Of a stretch of 64,000 bases of DNA, positions 13,095 to 25,000 are shown piece after piece. The position numbers and the translations under genes are program-made. Origin of the DNA: Candidula unifasciata. Its lineage: Eukaryota; Mollusca; Gastropoda; Stylommatophora; Geomitridae. The stretch is taken from positions 1,133,033-1,197,032 of the forward strand of contig CAJHNH020002557.1 of NCBI GenBank assembly GCA_905116865.2, given 5' to 3'. Numbering within the stretch: the stretch's first letter is position 1; each line of letters begins with the position of its first letter. Below the pieces are notes generated by a model. The model did not search any database and was not told where the DNA came from. It was given only the letters and a program-made list of their open reading frames with translations.

Positions 13095-16000
13095 ATACAT
13101 GCACCAAGTGAAGGGGGGGAAAAACGCACCTATGTAATAGATGGATCCGTCCTGACAGCCCAAAAGTAGGAAGGATCCAGCCATGTCATAACTTGTGATG
13201 GGCACCACATCCTGAAGCTGTGGAAAGACAAAATACAGTCAAACACAGTCACTTTACATCCTTTATCTACATTCATTCGTTCATTCCCTGTCCTGTTGTG
13301 TCATTACATGTCACATAGGGCTTCCAGTCTAGTTCTTCATTCCTTTTTATGCTTTGCAATAATTTCAACATCATGGATGGAATCCAGTCCAGCATTTTTG
13401 CCTTGTCTCATCAATATTCACCACAGGGTTTCTCTTGGACCTCCTTGCTTCCTCAATACCTCTATCTGTCACTTCACTGCATGTCTGTGACTCTCTGCTC
13501 ATCTCTTCCCAGAATCTGTCCAATTTAGCGTCATCTTCTCTGTCTTACAGATGATGGTACAATCAGTTTTTTAAAAATTATTTTTAAAAAATAGCTACTG
13601 CTACAAAAGACAAGAGAACCATCTAACATGCCTAGAGTGCAATGAAAATAGACTGAAGTGCTGACTATGGTATGTGGAGGTAAACTGATGAATGACAAGA
13701 AGATGTTGTCAAGGCCCTTTGGAAGCGAGCGCACAGTCTGGACACAAACATATTGTCATGCTCTGAAGAGGATGGTGTAACAGAGTGTCCAGGGGATCTG
13801 GCCGACACTCAACACAGACGAGAGGCAAGACGGACATATAATCAGAGTGTTAACCCTACCATCAGAACTGTAACTGCGCTGGCTGCTGAAAATAGGGACT
13901 GAGCACTTATGAAAATGTCCAGTGCCAATGGTTCTCAACTCAACTCATATATTTGTAAACAGTACCTGCCAGTGTTGTGTCATGGAATGCCAGACTCCCA
14001 CTCTTCCTGTACGGCTCAGAGCCACCAGCTGGTTCCCAATGAAGAACAAGTTGTCTACGGACACATGCAGATCAAACACACCTGCAAGTTACAGAAATCA
14101 AGTACTACTATAAAATATCCGCACAAGAAGCCACAAATCACAAATCCCACAAACCACAGATCAAACACACCTGCAAGTTACAGAAATCAAGTACTACTAT
14201 AAAATATCCGCACAAGAAGCCACAAATAAAGTTCAAAGTTTAATCATACATCAACCCTATGTAGGTTCCAGGGCACACACACACAAAATATAGACCCACT
14301 GCCTCCCTAACAAGCATGTCCTAGAAGTCAACTAATCAGGGCTGTTTCCTTTAGAGTCGGAGTGGCTCTGCCTGAAAGACCAATAGTCTGCATACAAATA
14401 AGCCAGATTTGTAAAATGGATGTTTATGCAAAACTCTGGAACAAGACTTAAGTTCAGAAGTAAAGAACCAGAACTTTCTGCCGAAATTTACAGCCGGTGA
14501 ACGCTAAGATGAAATGTAAAGGTTTCCCAGCGTGGGTTCTGGGTCCCCAGTGGGGTTTGGAGAAGAATGGACCCACTGCTTGAAACACCCAAAGTAGTTA
14601 ACTTTCACAAGGTTGACAGGGGACAGCGGTTTTATTACTTTTCCCCCAAAATGGGGCCCCAGAACCAATAAGTGGAGGCTGACCTACTCTAAAATGTGTT
14701 TCTCCTCTCCTTACAATACCATGGAACAGAAGTACAAGATTAAAAGATGTTATTTCCCCGACAACCTGGGATAAAAGTACAAGATTATAATAAGATTACT
14801 TTCTTGCGTACCAGAAGACTGACTTAGTCGATTCTCTTCTATCTTGGGGTGTAGAGGTGGGTCACGACCCTTTCAGCAGTGGTTCTCAACCTGTGGGTCA
14901 CGACCCTTTCACAGGAGTCACCAAAGACCACCAAAAAAGTTATGAAGTAGCAACAAAAATAACTATAGTTGGGGGTCGCCACAGCATGAGGAACTGGATT
15001 AAAGGGTCGCAGCATTAGGAAGGTTGAGAGCCACTGGTGTAGAGATAGCACCAGAAGACAAAATACAATATCACAAGGTTTGATTTTTCTATAAAATAAA
15101 ACACAGATAGAGTAAGGGGGGAAAAAAAACCACCTTCAATTTGCTATTAAATATTACTGCTGAACGAAAGCTCAAAAGAAACAAAGGGAAATAATATGGA
15201 AACGCATAATAAAATCAACAGGAAATAATATTGCATTCAACTGATCTTCTCGTGTGGGTTCCAGAGCTCCATTTTGGGAGAAGGGAAGGAGGAGGGACAT
15301 ACCCAGTGCCTCCCTAACAAGAATGTCTTAAAAGGTGATAAATTAGGGTTTTTTTCTCCAGAGGCGAAGTACAAACAGTCTGCATAAAAATAAGCAGATC
15401 TGTAAAACAGATGTGCAGGCAAAGTTTAAGTTCAGGAACAAGACTAAAGTCCAGAAGTGGACGAACAACCAGAACTTTCAGCCGGTGAGTGCTGACAGTA
15501 AGAACACTAACCTATCTGTCTGCTTTCTCCATCGTCCCCGACAACCCACAGCCAAACAGTAGAACCAGACGATGCAGCCACCATTTTGTTGTGGGAGTTT
15601 TCTTGGTTGGAGCTGATAACTTTGGCACTGAGAGCAACCCTCTCCACCTGGGTGTCCATGTGTTGACTCTTCCACAGCATGTGCCAGCCGGTGGAATCCT
15701 TCATTCTGTAAGGCAGGAGGTACTGACAACTGATATTGACCTAATATCTATGTGTTGTGTCCTTATGTGCTGTGTTATGTCCATATGTGCTGTGTTGTGT
15801 CTATATGTGCTGTGTTATGTCTATATGTGCTGTGTTATGTCTATATGTGCTGTGTTGTGTCCATATGTGCTGTGTTGTGTCTATTTGTGCTGTGTTGTGT
15901 CTATATGTGCTGTGTTATGTCCATATGTGCTGTGTTGTGTCTATATGTGCTGTGTTGTGTCTATATGTGCTGTGTTGTGTCCATATGTGCTGTGTTGTGT

Positions 16001-19000
16001 CTATTATGTGCTGTGTTGTGTCTATATGTGCTGTGTTGTGTCTATATGTGCTGTGTTTGTGAACAGTGTGCTTGTGTTGAGTCTGTGTGAATGCATTGTG
16101 TCGGTGAATATTGGTTTTGTCTATGAATATGTGCTGTGTTGTGTCTATATGTGCTGTGTTGTGTCTATATGTGCTGTGTTTGTGAACAGTGTGCTTGTGT
16201 TGAGTCTGTGTGAATGCATTGTGTTGGTCTATATGTGCTGTGTTTGTGAACAGTGTGCTTGTGTTGAGTCTGTGTGAATGCACTGTGTCGGTGAATATTG
16301 GTTGTGTCTATGTATATGTGCTGTGTATGTATCCCTGTGTATGTTGTATTGGTATGTGTTGCCTGTGTGTATGTTGTGTCTGTGCGTGCATGTTGTGACT
16401 GTGTGTGTTTTTGTACTGTGTGTATAAGACAACTTCTATTTGTTAGCCCAAAATTTAGAAATAACTATTTTAATCACATCCATGTATTTTCACATCGACC
16501 CCCAGTTTTAAACTTAACAAATCTGGGACCATATTTTGTCGTATACATGGACAAATACAGTCAACTCTGCCCACTGGTTCAACTCACCTGTAGCAACAAA
16601 CAAAGTGCGGGTAGGCAGCACAGATCCAGTTCTGGTGTCCTCGCAGCATGGTCACTCTCATGGGGTCGACATAAGTGCCTGTAGAGGTTCAAAAAAACAC
16701 AACCAATATTTCTTCTATTCATCTATTTTTATATAGTTTGCCTTAAAAAAAATAATGTCTTGGTTTAAAATTGACACAGAGGCTTAAATGTGGACCAGTG
16801 AATTTCAATTTCCAAGTGAAATGCAACGATGCTAGCTGCATTTATTTACAAAAAATTTAGAAATTCTGACGATAGTACCTATAGTTCTGATGTCCTTGCA
16901 GCATGGTGTCATGGGGGGTAACAAAAGTGTCATGGGGGTAACAAAGGTGTCATGGGGGGGTAACAAAGGTGTCATGGGGAGAGTAACAAAAGGTGTCATT
17001 GGGGGGTAACAAAATGTCATGGGGGGGTAACAAAAGTGTCATGGGGGGGGGGGTAAACAAAGGTGTCATGGGGAGTAACAGGGGGGGGTAACAAAGGTGT
17101 CATGGGGGGTAACAAAGGTGACTGTCTGTTTTCACAAAAACAGAACTAAAATCATCATACACAAAAAGTATTACCACAAACAGGACACAGTCTAGTGGAA
17201 TAATGGTGAAACAACAAACCCATTCATTGTCATTATCAGAAATCAAAACACACAAGAAGGAAAAATACAAGGAATTGTTGAAAGAACAAACCAGCAGTAA
17301 ACATCCACACGACCCCCATCAGCAGACGCAACAGAAAGCAACATACAATTTTCCATCTTTAAACAGGACACTGCAGGCTCAAACTACCATATGCATAAAA
17401 TAACGACTGTACAGTCCCCACAGTGTGCCTGTCACAGAGGACCACAAACACTTGAGCACATTCTGCAGACCTGCCCACTCTACCTACAGCTTCGAAAAGA
17501 AACCTGGCCCCAAGAGCAAAGAAACAAGCTGTGGAAACCATGAAGGACCTGCAGCTGACATGCGAGTTTACAGAGGCAAAACATCTGATGGTCTGATCTG
17601 AGCATACAAAAATGTACGCAAAAAAAAGAAGAAGAAGAGGAGTTCATGTGGAATTGTGACAGTAGTCCCCCCCCCCCTCCCCCCCCCTCTCTCTCTTCAT
17701 TTTTTTTTAGGTCACTGGGGTGAAAGAGTTTGTGTATTCTTTAAAATGTAGCCAGTAAGAGTAACATAGATACTAATTCCTGCAAGCAGTGAGACAGAAG
17801 TCATGGCCAAGAGAAAGCAAACAGACAGATCTGTAAACAAAACTAAAAAATGTAAAAATAATACTAGGGTTCAATTCCTGCGAGCAGTGAGACAGAAGTC
17901 ATTGCCAAGAGAAAGCAAACAGACAGATCTGTAAACAAAACTAAAAAATGTAAAAATAATACTAGGGTTCAATTCCTGCAAGCAGTGAGACAGAAGTCAT
18001 GGCCAAGAGAAAGCAAACAGACATAGATCTGTAAACATAGATACTAATTCCTGCAAGCAGTGAGACAGAAGTCATTGCCAAGAGAAAGCAAACAGACAGA
18101 TCTGTAAACAAAACTTAAAATGTAAAAATAATACTAGGGTTCAATTCTTGCGATGGACAGTTCGCATATAAAAAAATATTCTTGTAGCTCTCAGTCAGTT
18201 GTACAAGAGTCACACTGTGGAACAGACTGGGCCTTACCATTTAATAGTCTTAAAAACAACAAAAGACACTGTAGCCAACCTTCTGTGAAAACTGCAATTA
18301 TTTTTTTTTTAACTGCAACCCTGAAATTTGAGTCATGGGTAAGCACCAATTTGTCTTAACACAAACTTTTTCGGTTACTTGGAGTTTGTGCGTTGTAACA
18401 AAAACGAGGCAAAGTTCGCCCTGACAAACAAAAGGAGTGTTAAAAAAAAAAGCCTATAAAAATAAGAATATGAATTCTATCTTACATTGAACCTGTGCTA
18501 CTTCTGCTCTCCTGGTAATGCTGGAGGAAGGTTTGTCAAGCCGATGTTCTGCGGAAGGGATACCCAGGTGGCTCTGTGGTCTGGGCTCCTGTGACACATG
18601 ATGTACTTGCATTCCCCGACCTTCCACTGATGAATTTCTAGAGTCACGAGAATTACAGGAAAAGTCAACAAGTGGCATAGCTGAAATGACAACCATTTAA
18701 AAATCTGGCAAAGCTAAAATGACAATATTTTAACCCACTGACTACCAGCGTCGCACGTAATGCGACAAGGCGACGTTTACTTCCATCTGCCAACGTCACA
18801 CCCTTTGCGATTTTAGCTTTGGACGCTCGCCGTCATGTTAAAATCGCGATTTTTATGATGGATTTAGTTGAAACCTCTAGCTTATTCATTTCTGTATGGT
18901 TAATTAAGGGAAATAACTCCGTAGTGCTTGAAGTAAATATTTTACGAATTTTTTTAGTTAGCTCCCATGACGGTGAGACATTGACGAAAAATTCATCATG

Positions 19001-22000
19001 GCGTCAAATTATCGGAACCATCGTGGTGGCCATATCTCTCCTAATTTTTCTAATGATGCATTCGATTTTCTTGATTTTGCTTCAAAAAGTGCATTTGAAG
19101 ACACTTCTGAACAGTTTGATGGCTATGACTGTAATAAATTTAACGAAGTGCCATTCAAAACATCATCGACTGTAAAACGACAGTATGACACTTCGAAGTC
19201 AAGTCTGACAAAGACAGTCACAGTGTTGTCGGCTGCAAGCACTGGTGCCGCAGTTTATGATGCTGATAGTTCTTGTAAGAGTATTCAGTCAAAGCCCACA
19301 GATTATAAAGATTTTGTGCTTGAGTCTGCACATGACGAAAATATTGCCGCTTTTGATTCAGAATCATCATCATCTAACGAGTCCGGAGAAGATGTGCCAC
19401 GCCCCCAAATGGTTGATGACTGGCATTGTGATTTAGAAGGCTTTCCTGGAGTACCCCCATTTACTGGCACTTCTGTTTTATTTCTGCCCCAGAAGGAACA
19501 AATGAAACCATGGAATATTTTTTTCTTTCAGTAAAAGACATACTTGCTGTGTTTGCTAAAGAAACAAACCGTTAATGATATGCTGAGACAAAGATTAGTG
19601 GCTGGAACTGGAAAAACACACAACCCCTAATGAAAGTGACAGGGTTTCTTGTACTGTTGTGTCACATGTGTTGTGAAAAGCTATTTCAGACTACCAGAGT
19701 TTATATCCATCTCTCCACTCATCATCATTTGCTGCCACCATCATGTCACGGGGGCGGCGTTTCTATATATTGCTGTCAGATAACATATTTTTCTGTTGCC
19801 TTTTTAGCATCATATCTACAGCCACATGATGATGATATAAAAAAGTAAATCTACATTTGTCTTGATATTTGTTATCTATTTAATGTTGTGCAAACAATAT
19901 CAGATAGGATAAGTGATATTGAACAGTTGTGAAGCTGTGACATTTTTTGGGAGTCTGAATTATTGTCAGATAAAGGATTTTTCAGTTGCCTTTTTTGCAC
20001 CATATCTACAGCCATATGATGATGATATAAAACAGTAAATCTACATTTGTCTTGATATTTGTTATCTTTTTAATTTTGTGCAAACAATATCAGATAGGAT
20101 AAGTGATATTGAACAGTTGTGAAGCTGTGACATTTTTTGGGAGTCTGAATTATTGTCAGACAAAGGATTTTTCAGTTGCCTTTTTTGCACCATATCTACA
20201 GCCACATGATGATGATATAAAACAGTAAATCTACATTTGTCTTGATATTTGTTATCTATTTAATTTTGTGCAAACAATATCAGATAGGATAAGTAATATT
20301 GAACAGTTGTGAAGCTGTGACATTTTTTGGGAGTCTGAATTATTGTCAGACAAAGGATTTTTCAGTCGCCTTTTTTGCAACAATCTGCAGCCACATGATG
20401 ATGATGATTATGTCAGACAAAGTAAACCCCATTTTTTGTCTTCACATTGTTCTTGGTTAAATTTTGTGCGAAAATACAAAATATTATATATGTTTGTTAA
20501 AAATTTGTGAAAAAAAATCATGACTATCAGTCTTTATTGTTGTCAGATAAATGATTTTCAGTTGCCTTTTTTGCAACAATCTACAGCCACATGATGATGA
20601 TGACTATGTCAGAGTAAACCTTATTGTTTTTTTCTTTAAATGTGTTCTTGGTTTAATTTTGTGCAAAAATACAAAATATTATACATTTTTATTAAATATT
20701 TTTTGAAAATAAGACATTTTTATTTGTCTTTATTGTTGTCAGATAAAAGATTTTCCGGTTGCCTTTTTTGCACCAATCTACAGCCACATGATGATGATGC
20801 AAAACAAAATAAACAACTTTTTTTTCTTGAAATCTGTTCTTCATTCAGTTTGGTGCAAAAATACAAAATATTGTGAGATTATATCAAATAGTTGTGAAGC
20901 TATGGCATTTTTAGTAAACACTAAAATACGTGGTATCTGGGGAAATGCAAGGGTTAATGGGCTTGGTAGTCAGTGGGTTAAAATGAGACAAAATTGGGAG
21001 TCGCCGTGGCTGAGCAGCTAGACGCTCGCCGCGGATCAGAAGGTCGTGGGTTCGCTCCCTGGCGGAGCCGAACTATTTTTCAAAAATGACCTTGGCTCCC
21101 AGGTCAACCCAGCCTTGAGTGGGTACCGGGTGCAGTCCTGGGAAGTAAAGGCGGCCAGCGTGATACTGACCACATCACCCATCTTGTGCAGATTGGTCTA
21201 TAAAAATATAGGTCAAGCCCTATATGCCCTATACCCCTGATGGCGTGGAAAAGGGTCCTTTACTTACTTTACTTTTACTTACGACAAAATTAAACTGACA
21301 ATGATTTAAAATATGGCAAATCAAAAATGACAATGATTTAAAAGGTAAATAGACAAAATCTTCCTATTCTAATTTTGCCTTACAAGGGCAACTGGCACAT
21401 GGTGTTTTAGTTCACAGCGAGGCTTATATAATATCTGCGCCCTTTAGTCCAACAGATCTGATTTTGGCAAAACCCTTAATTAGTCGCCTTTTACGACATA
21501 TTTGTTACGAAGAGAAGGAACTTCACCCATGGTTTCAACTGCCCATCGCTATTTGCTGTAACTGCCTTGCTTTTCTACAGCATAACACAATCTTCTGGAA
21601 AGACAGAAAGGTGCCAACAATATATAACAATCTCTTTGTAGTAAATTATATTGCGTATCAATGTGATTCTGCTTATTCACATATCTTTTCTTTCCGTGTG
21701 GTTTCTAGGACCTTATTGTGTGTGTGTATGAATGCATTTATGTATATACATGGGTGTGTATGCATGTATGCATGTGTGTAAGTGAGTGCGTGGGCGAGTG
21801 TGCATTTTACCACCCATGCTTTTGTTTTTTCTCTTGATATTCATTATATGAGCACAATGCGCTTTACTGATAAAATACAACTGCAGTGTGAAAAATTTGT
21901 GTTTGGAAGGGCCAAATGTGAGATGGGTCTGCGTGGCCAATTCGTGACCCTTTGAACATAAAGTTCATTCGTTCAAAAAAAAAATCTAATATATTTTTGA

Positions 22001-25000
22001 TGGAACTGGAATTTCTACCTTGAATGACTCTGGGAACTAGATCCACTGTTTTCTTGTTGCCTTCTCATGACTGGTCGGCGATGGTCCGAACTCTCCACAC
22101 TGACCACTGACTGGCGAAAGCTGGACGAACTTGGTAAGGGGGGAGCTTGTGGGGAAAAACATAAATGTTTTTAAAAAAAAAGAAAAAACCTGCCCCATAA
22201 AATACGGCAGCAAGAATGAAACACTTCACAAACACATTGCTCCATCCCTCATCTTCAACATGCAGTGAAAAGTTCAGATTCTGTTGATGGTAGTAGCAGT
22301 TCATTATAAGTTCGTCATTCAATTCCTCTAGCGTAGTGTGTCAAAGAAGAAGCTGTATTTACCCATTTTTGGGGTTAAAAACAAGAAAGGAAGATTTTAC
22401 CCTGAGGATTTCGGGCACAATGGCTAGTGTAACCACCAGGAACTGCGCAGGTCATAATGTTTATTTCTGCCCCTGACAGGAAGTTGGGGGAAACTCCATA
22501 ATGGACGGACCCAGAAAGGTGGCATGCCAGCATATTTTTGTCTTCAGCATGTGTGGATATCATTACAGTCAGCTGATTTCATCCAGCTGCTCAGTGACTA
22601 TATGTAGTCTGTTACGATCACAAAATATAAACACTGACAAGAAAAATCTGTCCAATTTGGCAGTAAAACTGTGCATACACCTAAAGCGGAAGCTTTATTG
22701 CAAACCTTTGAGAGAGAATGGATGACAACAGAGACACACCATATACATTAAAACAAAAACAAAAAATTTACAATAAAAACTGTGTGCACAAAAGAGCTGA
22801 ATGGCATACTAAGAAACTATGAGGGAGATCTTTATCTTCTTTGTCTTCACGTTCACAGACTCAACTCCGGCAAAAAGTTTTGGTTGTTTGCCAACCTATG
22901 GGCTTAAGTCTTGTTCCAGAACCCCACCGTTGGGTGCACACCCATTTCACAGATGTGGCTTACCTGCATGCAGACTGCTGGTTCCTTGCCTTTCAGACAG
23001 ATGCACTCTGACTTCGATGGAAGCCCCAGTTAGTTGACTCTTTAACCACACTTGCTAGGGAGGCAGTGGGTCTATTCTTGTTTTGCCCACAACAGGGCCC
23101 TGGAACCCACATGGAGAGAAGGAAAGATAATAAATATGTAGACATACAAACACCTGGAGTCACAAACTGGAAAAAGAATCACAGAGATGAATGGAGGCAG
23201 GTAATATCTGCAGCAATGAACCTCAAGAGCTCAGAAATGATGACCAAGAAGAAGTAGTAGTTTGTCAAACAGCTATTTTATTATCCAGTTTTTTTTTCTA
23301 TGCTGATGAAAGCTTTCTAGCCAGAACAAAAATTCCATTTTTCAAGATTGTGTTTTGGTGGGAAGCTTGTTAGGAATTATTTATTTTTTAGTTTCAGAAA
23401 GACTACTGTCATCGGTACATCCATCCCTTCCCTCAGTGACCCCTGTGGCATAACACAGTGCCACGACTTGGATAAATAAATAAATGGATTACTATAAATA
23501 TGTAAAAGTTGAAAATACTTACTAGGAGGCTGGAAATATCCGTGAAACAAAACATCTCCACAGGAAGAGTGATCCAAGTCTTCACACAGTGCGAGCCGAC
23601 CAACTGGGTAGAGAAGAGGAAACAGTTATAAACAAAGCAGTGTCTGCTGCTTCTGTCTGTTTATGCTGTGGAGAGGAACTTTATTCCCGGCCTTAACTGG
23701 TTGTAATTCCCCAGCCTCTTCATAACATAAAACAATGTTTATCTGGAAAGAAGGAACTGTGACAGCGATCTGCCTCTCCATAACACAAAACAATGTTTAT
23801 CTGGAAAGAAGGAACTGTGACAACGATCTGCCTCTCCATAACACAAAACAATGTTTATCTGGAAAGAAGGAACTGTGACAACGATCTGCCTCTCCATAAC
23901 ACAAAACAATGTTTATCTGGAAAGAAGGAACTGTGACAACGATCTGCCTCTCCATAACACAAAACAATGTTTATCTGGAAAGAAGGAACTGTGACAGCGA
24001 TCTGCCACTCCATAACACAAAACAGTGTTTATCTGGAAAGAAGGAACTGTGACAACGATCTGCCTCTCCATAACACAAAACAATGTTTATCTGGAAAGAA
24101 GGAACTGTGACAGCGATCTGCCTCTCCATAACACAAAACAATGTTTATCTGGAAAGAAGGAACTGTGACAACGATCTGCCTCTCCATAACACAAAACAAT
24201 GTTTATCTGGAAAGAAGGAACTGTGACAGCGATCTGCCTCTCCATAACACAAAACAATGTTTTTATCTGGAAAGAAGGAACTGTGACAGCGATCTGCCTC
24301 TCCATAACACAAAACAATGTTTATCTGGAAAGAAGGAACTGTGACAACGATCTGCCTCTCCATAACACAAAACAATGTTTATCTGGAAAGAAGGAACTGT
24401 GACAGCGATCTGCCTCTCCATAACACAAAACAGTGTTTATCTGGAAAGAAGGAACTGTGACAACGATCTGCCTCTCCATAACACAAAACAATGTTTATCT
24501 GGAAAGAAGGAACTGTGACAGCGATCTGCCTCTCTATAACACAAAACAATGTTTATCTGGAAAGAAGGAACTGTGACAGCGATCTGCCTCTCCATAACAC
24601 AAAACAATGTTTATCTGGAAAGAAGGAACTGTGACAACGATCTGCCTCTCCATAACACAAAACAATGTTTATCTGGAAAGAAGGAACTGTGACAACAATC
24701 TGCCCTGAAACATAACACTGAAAAGTTCACATGATATGTGACAATAGCAGCTTCACATAAAATGTTGAACTGAAAATCAACATCACAGTACTCGGGACAC
24801 TCCCATAAGTGTTCCTCCTCATCTTCAGCAGCAACTGAAGAGTTCCGATTCTGATGGTTTCCATAACTGTCTGATTGTATATCCTCTCCCTTGAGTGTTG
24901 AGCGTTTGCCAGATCCCCTAGTATTTCCTCACAGCGCCATTCTCTTCAGACCGAAATGATATAATTTTAACGTAAAATGTAAGTATAGAGCAAGGAGGAA

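Larger units (their letters stand above)
18734..20977 (+). mobile_element. piggyBac-like element, internally deleted
   Basis: Flanked by TTAA at 18730-18733 and 20978-20981, with perfect 14 bp inverted ends CCCACTGACTACCA. It keeps an N-terminal transposase-like ORF (18998-19534), and most of the catalytic domain is replaced by a 190 bp tandem repeat. TTAA target choice and C-run ends are piggyBac hallmarks. The element is non-autonomous. Confidence 0.92.

Noticed and set aside
15752..16277. Cys/Val-rich plus-strand frames ([10 protein letters not shown] repeats)
   Set aside because: Simple translation of the TGTGTTGTGTCTATATGTGC array, open in several frames.
20996..21070. Genuine tRNA gene
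   Set aside because: A and B boxes are present but the cloverleaf is imperfect and the unit continues into a repeated SINE body with a TSD.
22065..22322. 85-codon minus frame [17 protein letters not shown] as the exon 7 product
   Set aside because: Wrong frame: the phase set by exon 6 gives the Ser/Arg-rich reading, which runs through to the donor and joins exon 8.
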